DNA of 64,000 bases from Natribacillus halophilus (GTDB lineage Bacteria > Bacillota > Bacilli > Bacillales > Marinococcaceae). Numbering within the stretch: position 1 is the stretch's first letter; every line of letters starts with the position of its first letter. Under the pieces are notes generated by a model. The model was not told where the DNA came from and made no database searches. It saw nothing but the letters and a program-made list of their open reading frames with translations. A program made the position numbers and the translations under genes. Below are positions 59,482 through 64,000 of the stretch, piece by piece. Location of the stretch: NCBI RefSeq assembly GCF_900100185.1, contig NZ_FNEN01000001.1, forward strand, positions 1 to 64,000. Reading direction: 5' to 3'.

Positions 59482-60675
59482 TTATAATGTGAGTGTTCCG
59501 ATGTTTCCCATGCCTTCTTCTTCGCTGCTTTCCGTGGTGACCTTCCCGTCGCCATCTTCCACTAATCGCTTGACATGCAGCAGTTGTTGGTCGGTGACAA
59601 TGATTTTTCCGAAATTGCCGATGCTACTGACCACGTTTTGCAATGCTTCCTTTGTAACATCAGCAGCAAATGTGAGTGTTCCGTCCACGATCATGCTGAC
59701 CGTTTCGTCCAGGTTAAGAAGCGCTTCATTGTTCCACGTTTCCACTTCTTCCACGTGCAAGTATTCTTTTTCATAGGAAATGATATCCGTCTCCAGGCGG
59801 TCACAGCGTTCAATGAGCAAATCTTCAAGATGCTCGGGGACAATGATATAGGAATGGGAATGAATGTTGCTGATTTTTTCGGCTAATTGCTCCCGGCTGA
59901 TGTCAGCGGAAAAAATGATGGGATCATGACTGAATAACTTATTGTGCGGGAGACGTTTAAGCGTTTTTTGATTCAATTTCCATTTTTCCCTGACATGATA
60001 GTACCCATCGGGAATGACTTCAAAATCTCCAGCGGCACCACCGGTTGCCATTTTGGCGCGCACGACAGGCTCCAGGCGCTCGCGTAGTTCAACGACACCA
60101 GTTATATAGAGTGTCTCAATATGATCGTCGATGTCTTTCGGATCAACGTCATCGGCAAATGTTAACATCCCTGTGCTGATCAGGGTGATCGGCTGATCGT
60201 AATGCATGAGCATCTGTTTCGTCACAGTGTGCTCACCGATAAACATTTCCGGCATTTGCTCATAACCAATCACCGAACCCTTGATGTCCCCGAGTTTTGA
60301 CTCGATCGCCCCACGGATTTCATTCGGGACAATCGCTCCTCCCTGCAATTGAATGTCATCCACACGCTCCCGGAACGTCTCGGCTTTTACATCCTTTTCG
60401 ACGATAAGTGCACCTTGCACAAAAGCTCGCAGCGGTTCAACGAGCTGTTCCAGGTAGGACTCATTGATCGTTAAACCTCCTTGAATAACCTTATAATTCT
60501 CTTCGACTTCTTTCACGACACCAATATTGCCGACGTTCAGTTTTTGCAGAAGGTGCCCGTTGCCTTTTCGAATGATGGCTATCCCTACGTTCCCAATCCT
60601 TTCAATGTTTTCCAGATTTTCTTCTTTCGTGTGCAGCATATTGAGGATACCGATATTTCCAATTGTTCGTGTCAT
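59482..60675 (-). CDS. Novel ~81-residue tandem-repeat protein next to an ECF sigma factor
   Basis: Not recognised. 397 residues with four and a half internal repeats. The anchor GxLtFxxDV occurs at 88-96 (GALIVEKDV), 169-177 (GMLTFADDV), 251-259 (DPIIFSADI) and 332-340 (GTLTFAADV); the second anchor GxIIVP at 112-117, 193-198, 275-280 and 356-361. Both step by 81-82 residues. N-terminal residues 5-55 are a partial unit with IGNIG, GNVGIAII and GNIGVV; the C-terminus ends GMGNIGTLTL. No signal peptide or membrane segment. It starts 14 bp after the sigma gene. Confidence 0.75.
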   Translation of the reverse strand: MTRTIGNIGILNMLHTKEENLENIERIGNVGIAIIRKGNGHLLQKLNVGNIGVVKEVEENYKVIQGGLTINESYLEQLVEPLRAFVQGALIVEKDVKAETFRERVDDIQLQGGAIVPNEIRGAIESKLGDIKGSVIGYEQMPEMFIGEHTVTKQMLMHYDQPITLISTGMLTFADDVDPKDIDDHIETLYITGVVELRERLEPVVRAKMATGGAAGDFEVIPDGYYHVREKWKLNQKTLKRLPHNKLFSHDPIIFSADISREQLAEKISNIHSHSYIIVPEHLEDLLIERCDRLETDIISYEKEYLHVEEVETWNNEALLNLDETVSMIVDGTLTFAADVTKEALQNVVSSIGNFGKIIVTDQQLLHVKRLVEDGDGKVTTESSEEEGMGNIGTLTL

Positions 60676-60689
60676 ACATATATTCTCCT

Positions 60690-61145
60690 TTACATTTGTT
60701 TTCGCAATTTTGCGAGGGCGGTTCGTAATTTTGAGCGAACCGTGGAAGCGGGCAATGACAACTGACGGCCAATTTCTTCGCTCGAGAACCCAAGCCAGAA
60801 TTTTTGAAAAACAATCGTCTGTTGAACTTCCGGCAATGATCCCAGAAGTTCCATCATTTCCATATTGTCAAAAGGGTTAAAACTTGGAAAAAACGTTTCG
60901 TGTTGCGTTGGTTCGTAAGGTGTGTCCCGCTTGCGTTTTCGGCGTTCATCAATCAATAGACGTTTCATCGTTTTAAAAAACCACGCTTTTTGCTGATGAT
61001 GCGCTAAAGTCCAAACGTTCTCGTTATTTAACGCGCGCAGCCACGCTTCCTGTACAAGGTCATTGGCTTCTTGTTCATGTCTGGCAATACTTAAGGCAAA
61101 ACGCCATAGATGGGGAAACAATTTTTCGTACTGTTCGTGTTCCAT
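60690..61145 (-). CDS. ECF-type RNA polymerase sigma factor
   Basis: 151-residue sigma factor. Region 2 (~10-70) has EQEANDLVQEAWLRALNN and the KAWFFKTMKRLLIDERRKRK end; region 4 (~100-150) has LLGSLPEVQQTIVFQKFW and GFSSEEIGRQLSLPASTVRSK. First gene of a three-gene operon with the repeat protein and a basic peptide. No membrane anti-sigma or zinc anti-sigma gene lies alongside. TGAAAC occurs upstream at ~61185-61190 on the minus strand, reminiscent of an ECF -35, without a clear -10. Confidence 0.9.
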   Translation of the reverse strand: MEHEQYEKLFPHLWRFALSIARHEQEANDLVQEAWLRALNNENVWTLAHHQQKAWFFKTMKRLLIDERRKRKRDTPYEPTQHETFFPSFNPFDNMEMMELLGSLPEVQQTIVFQKFWLGFSSEEIGRQLSLPASTVRSKLRTALAKLRKQM

Positions 61146-61220
61146 AATCCCCCTCTTCCCACTTCAGCTGGTTCACAGAGATAACGTTTCAGATCGGCCA
61201 ACTGTTGAGATTTTTTAATT

Positions 61221-61270
61221 AGAAAACTTGGCTTTTCGCCAAACCTGGCGAAAGCCTTAGTTGCACTTAT
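61221..61270 (+). repeat. Dispersed hairpin repeat, copy 5
   Basis: AGAAAACTTGG, GGCTTTTCGCCA / TGGCGAAAGCC hairpin, TTAGTTGCACTTAT. In place of the second hairpin stands the sbcC terminator. Sits between the sigma operon promoter region and sbcC. Confidence 0.85.
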
Positions 61271-61275
61271 CCGCG

Positions 61276-61304
61276 AAAAAAATAAAACCGCCCACGCGGG
61301 CGGT
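61276..61304 (-). terminator. Terminator of sbcC
   Basis: ACCGCCC / GGGCGGT stem followed on the minus strand by TTTTATTTTTTT. Confidence 0.92.
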
Positions 61305-61309
61305 AAATG

Positions 61310-64000
61310 TCAGCTCGTAATCGTCAGCCGGCTACCCTCTCCCCCGGGTTTGGGTGCTTCCACGAGCAAGCGTTTGTGCAGGCGTTCCTGCAGTTCCGGG
61401 ACGTGGCTGATGACGCCGACGGCGAGCTGCTCGGTTTGCAATTGTTCCAGGGCGTTTACTACGGTGTCGAGCAGTTCTGCGTCCAGTGTACCGAAACCTT
61501 CATCAAGGAAGAAAAATTCCAGCGGATGTTGGCCTCGCAACTGAATGGAAACGGAAAGGGAAAGAGCCAACGCCAATGATGTTAAAAAGGTTTCCCCACC
61601 CGAAAGTGTCGATGTAGGCCTTTTTTGTCCACCGTTAAAATAATCGGCGATCAAAAATCCACCGTTTGAATCGAGCGTAAGGGCGTATCTTCCCTGGGTG
61701 AGGGCATGCAGACGCTCGGACGCATGGCGGGTGACCTGCATAAGTTGTTCCTCGGCGATGAAATCGACGAACGCTTTCCCCCGGAAAACGTTGGCCAGTT
61801 CCCGGTAATGACCGATTTTTGTCACCAGTTGTTGTCGTTCTTCTTCAAGTTCCTGATAACGGTGGTGTTTGTCCTGGAGGTCTTCCCATTTTGAGCGGGC
61901 GACACTTTGGTCTCCCAGTAGTTTCTCGACGTGTGCTTCTTTTTGCTGGAGGGTATTATCCAACACTTCCCATTCTTCGTCGGTCACTCTTTGTCCGTCC
62001 AATGTTTTTTCTACTTCAGATAAACGTTGGTTCGTATGGGAAAGTCGTGTTTCAAAGTTTCGGGTGTCCTCTTCATATTTTTTTCTGTCATTATTTGTTA
62101 GACAGTAGTCCTGGATCGCTGCACTGGTTAGCTCTTCATGATGAGCAAAGTGTTTTTCGGCTTCCCGGCCTTCACTTGTGTTTAGTTGTTGTTGCCAGCG
62201 CTCCTCGGCTAGATGGTATTGTTCGATGGCCGCTGTTCGTTGTTTAGCGGCGGCCGCTTGTTGCTGCTGGGCTTCCTGGTGTTTACGGGTCGCTTTTTGA
62301 AACGTTTCTTCTGCCGTTTTCTCTTCACTTTGCAAGAACTGCCGTCTGTCCTTTGCTTCTGTTAAGGCCGCGCTTGCCGACGTGTTTTCGCCGAGCCATT
62401 GCTGAAGTCTTGCCTGTTCTTGCTGATACGTATTTTTCAGTTGCTCGAGTTCCGTTTGTCGTTGCAAGAGTGACATTTGCATGTTAGTCTGTCGGGTTTC
62501 CGCCTTTTTCAGATGGTCACGTAATTGTTCACGGTTTTGTTGGAGTTCTCGTACTTCTTCTCGCAGCTTTAGTTGCCGTTCCTGTTCTTCTTTGGCCGCC
62601 TCCCACGCGTCATCGATCGTCGATAATGAGTGTTCGGGGAAGGATTCAAGCCATTCGTCATTCTGTTTTTGGTAGATGTCCGCTTGTTTTTGCTTTTTCG
62701 TTGTCGCTTCTTTTTGATTTGTTGTTGCCTGTCTGTAGAGCGTTTCTATTTCTCTAAGGTTGGCGTCGTATTGCTGCACTTCTTCTATCTGTTGCCTGGT
62801 GTTTTTCAGAAGCTTGTCCAACGATCGTAATTTTGCTTCCAGCTTATGCAAAAATTGTTGGGCTTTTGTTGGTAAATGTTCCGCGTCTTCATCCATGTGT
62901 TCAGGATGAGCAGGCCTTTCGTCTCCGCTGGTCGGTGGCTGTAAGGCAGACAATTCGATCATTGTAGCGATCTGTTCTGAATAGTGGTCGAGCTGCAAGA
63001 GATACCTGTCAATCTGAAAGTCTGCTTGCAAACGTTCTCGCGCTTCCTCAAGCGCATCATAATGGTGGTTTACCTGGCCTACAGGATGACCCGGAGAGGG
63101 ATGATGCTCAGAACCGCAGACCGGGCAGGCTTTTCCTTCTTCTAAATGGGCGACGAGCGTGCGGATGGTTTCCGCTTGGTTGTGGTTGATGGTTTTCGTT
63201 TGCGCCTCTTTTATGGCTTCGACCCAGGTCTCTTGCTCTCTCTTCGCTTCATGTAAATCGATATACCACTGCGAAAGATTGGATTGGCTGACGGCCAGTT
63301 GCTCGGCAGCCCGCTCTCTTTGCGCTTTTTCGTCATTCAGCTCGGCTGCTTGCTGGCGGACTATTTCGATGGCTTGTTGTTCGGCTTCTTTCTCTTCTTC
63401 CAACCGCTGGGCTTGCTGTTTTAAAGCATCCCCCTTCTCTTGGGCGCGTCGGATCTGTTCTCGTTTAGGCTCATTGTCTTCGAGCGTTGTAAGTTCACTT
63501 TCTTTTTCTTGCAGAGCCTCCTTTGCTTGTGTGTCCTCCTCTGTTGCTTGTTCCCATTCGCGTTGGGCCGTCATTTGTTCTTTTTGCAATCTCGTTTCTT
63601 CGGTGCGGGTTTCTTCAATTTTTTCGGCAGAGTCCTGCAGTTGTGTTTCCAGCGTTTCGGCTTCTTCAAGTTGAGAGATTTTGACGGTAAGGTCGGGCTC
63701 TTCTGCTTGTCGTTTTTCCCTGGCTGTCCGGTAAATGTTTTCTGCTTCCTTTTCATCTTTCTCAAGTTTTTCGGATTCTGCCTGGCTTATCCTTAAAGCT
63801 TCTTCGGCCTCATCTCGCGCTTGTTCGCTTCGCTCTTTATCTTCGATATACGGAAGGAGGTGATGAGCGATCGCGCTGAGTCGCAAAGCCTGCAGGCGTC
63901 GTTCGTGCTGCGGTTGTTCCTGGGACAACGTTTCGCGTTCGCTTAAGAGTTCTTCGCGAATGTTTTGTTGTTCGCGAATATCCCTTGCCTTTTTCCATTT
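61310..64000 (-). CDS. sbcC: SbcC exonuclease subunit, 5' end beyond the window
   Basis: SMC-like ATPase of the SbcCD nuclease that opens DNA hairpins and processes breaks. The visible ~897 codons are long coiled coils around the zinc hook (KACPVCGSEHH), then the C-terminal ATPase half with LSGGETFLTSLALALSL and FFFLDEGFGTLD. The frame stays open to position 64000, so the N-terminal Walker A and start codon are outside; the TTG at 63928 is not a real start. The family member sbcD would be expected just upstream. Confidence 0.95.
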   Translation of the reverse strand, partial: KWKKARDIREQQNIREELLSERETLSQEQPQHERRLQALRLSAIAHHLLPYIEDKERSEQARDEAEEALRISQAESEKLEKDEKEAENIYRTAREKRQAEEPDLTVKISQLEEAETLETQLQDSAEKIEETRTEETRLQKEQMTAQREWEQATEEDTQAKEALQEKESELTTLEDNEPKREQIRRAQEKGDALKQQAQRLEEEKEAEQQAIEIVRQQAAELNDEKAQRERAAEQLAVSQSNLSQWYIDLHEAKREQETWVEAIKEAQTKTINHNQAETIRTLVAHLEEGKACPVCGSEHHPSPGHPVGQVNHHYDALEEARERLQADFQIDRYLLQLDHYSEQIATMIELSALQPPTSGDERPAHPEHMDEDAEHLPTKAQQFLHKLEAKLRSLDKLLKNTRQQIEEVQQYDANLREIETLYRQATTNQKEATTKKQKQADIYQKQNDEWLESFPEHSLSTIDDAWEAAKEEQERQLKLREEVRELQQNREQLRDHLKKAETRQTNMQMSLLQRQTELEQLKNTYQQEQARLQQWLGENTSASAALTEAKDRRQFLQSEEKTAEETFQKATRKHQEAQQQQAAAAKQRTAAIEQYHLAEERWQQQLNTSEGREAEKHFAHHEELTSAAIQDYCLTNNDRKKYEEDTRNFETRLSHTNQRLSEVEKTLDGQRVTDEEWEVLDNTLQQKEAHVEKLLGDQSVARSKWEDLQDKHHRYQELEEERQQLVTKIGHYRELANVFRGKAFVDFIAEEQLMQVTRHASERLHALTQGRYALTLDSNGGFLIADYFNGGQKRPTSTLSGGETFLTSLALALSLSVSIQLRGQHPLEFFFLDEGFGTLDAELLDTVVNALEQLQTEQLAVGVISHVPELQERLHKRLLVEAPKPGGEGSRLTITS

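Noticed and set aside
1-64000. tRNA or rRNA genes
   Set aside because: No tRNA-like cloverleaf with conserved TTCGA arm or rRNA stretch was recognised by eye; a tRNAscan run would settle it.

Overview
The window looks like chromosome of a low-to-mid G+C Bacillaceae bacterium, probably moderately halophilic and/or alkaliphilic. The grounds are type-B RNase P RNA, strong AGGAGG-type ribosome sites, the Bacillus-like blocks parE-parC-yneT and mrfA(yprA)-mrfB(yprB)-gpsB-rnpB-ypsC, two osmoprotectant uptake systems (a BCCT carrier and an OpuC-like ABC transporter), and very acidic exported proteins. No genus is claimed.

Layout. 0.1-7.7 kb: YitT membrane protein, D-serine ammonia-lyase, XRE-cupin regulator with AzlCD amino-acid exporter, FetAB-type metal exporter, catalase. 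8-22.8 kb: polysaccharide deacetylase lipoprotein, BCCT carrier, PatA-type aminotransferase convergent with 3-methyladenine glycosylase, DUF59 Fe-S factor, two PepF paralogues around a YetF/DUF4363 pair and a class A PBP with a ~150-residue acidic tail, PanE-type reductase, membrane-anchored GDPD. 23-26.7 kb: a tight operon of MtnE aminotransferase, omega-amidase, FAH-family hydrolase and an atypical SDR. 26.9-35.6 kb: a visibly more A+T-rich, decayed stretch with five gene relics (LysR, bioA, integrase tail, Uma2, FAD oxidoreductase) between intact MerR, TPP-riboswitch-controlled tenA and ykoEDC, and BirA-controlled bioB. 35.6-61.1 kb: mostly minus-strand housekeeping genes (pcm, DUF429/amidinotransferase, D,D-carboxypeptidase, topoisomerase IV under a LexA-like box, betaine ABC transporter, RlmL-type methyltransferase, rnpB, RNase H-like, GpsB, MrfAB, PabBC), an MBL/SDR pair, a broken toxin-antitoxin pair, and an ECF sigma factor operon. 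The 5' part of sbcC runs off the right edge.

Most notable: (1) a five-copy dispersed hairpin repeat, one copy of which sits inside the RNase P RNA gene; (2) intergenic tandem arrays, three of which share a 52-bp period and an internal inverted repeat although their sequences differ; (3) an ECF sigma operon with no recognisable anti-sigma, encoding a protein built of ~81-residue repeats and a small very basic peptide; (4) the trail of vitamin genes and relics at 26.9-35.6 kb, including a fossil bioA start still under a BirA operator.
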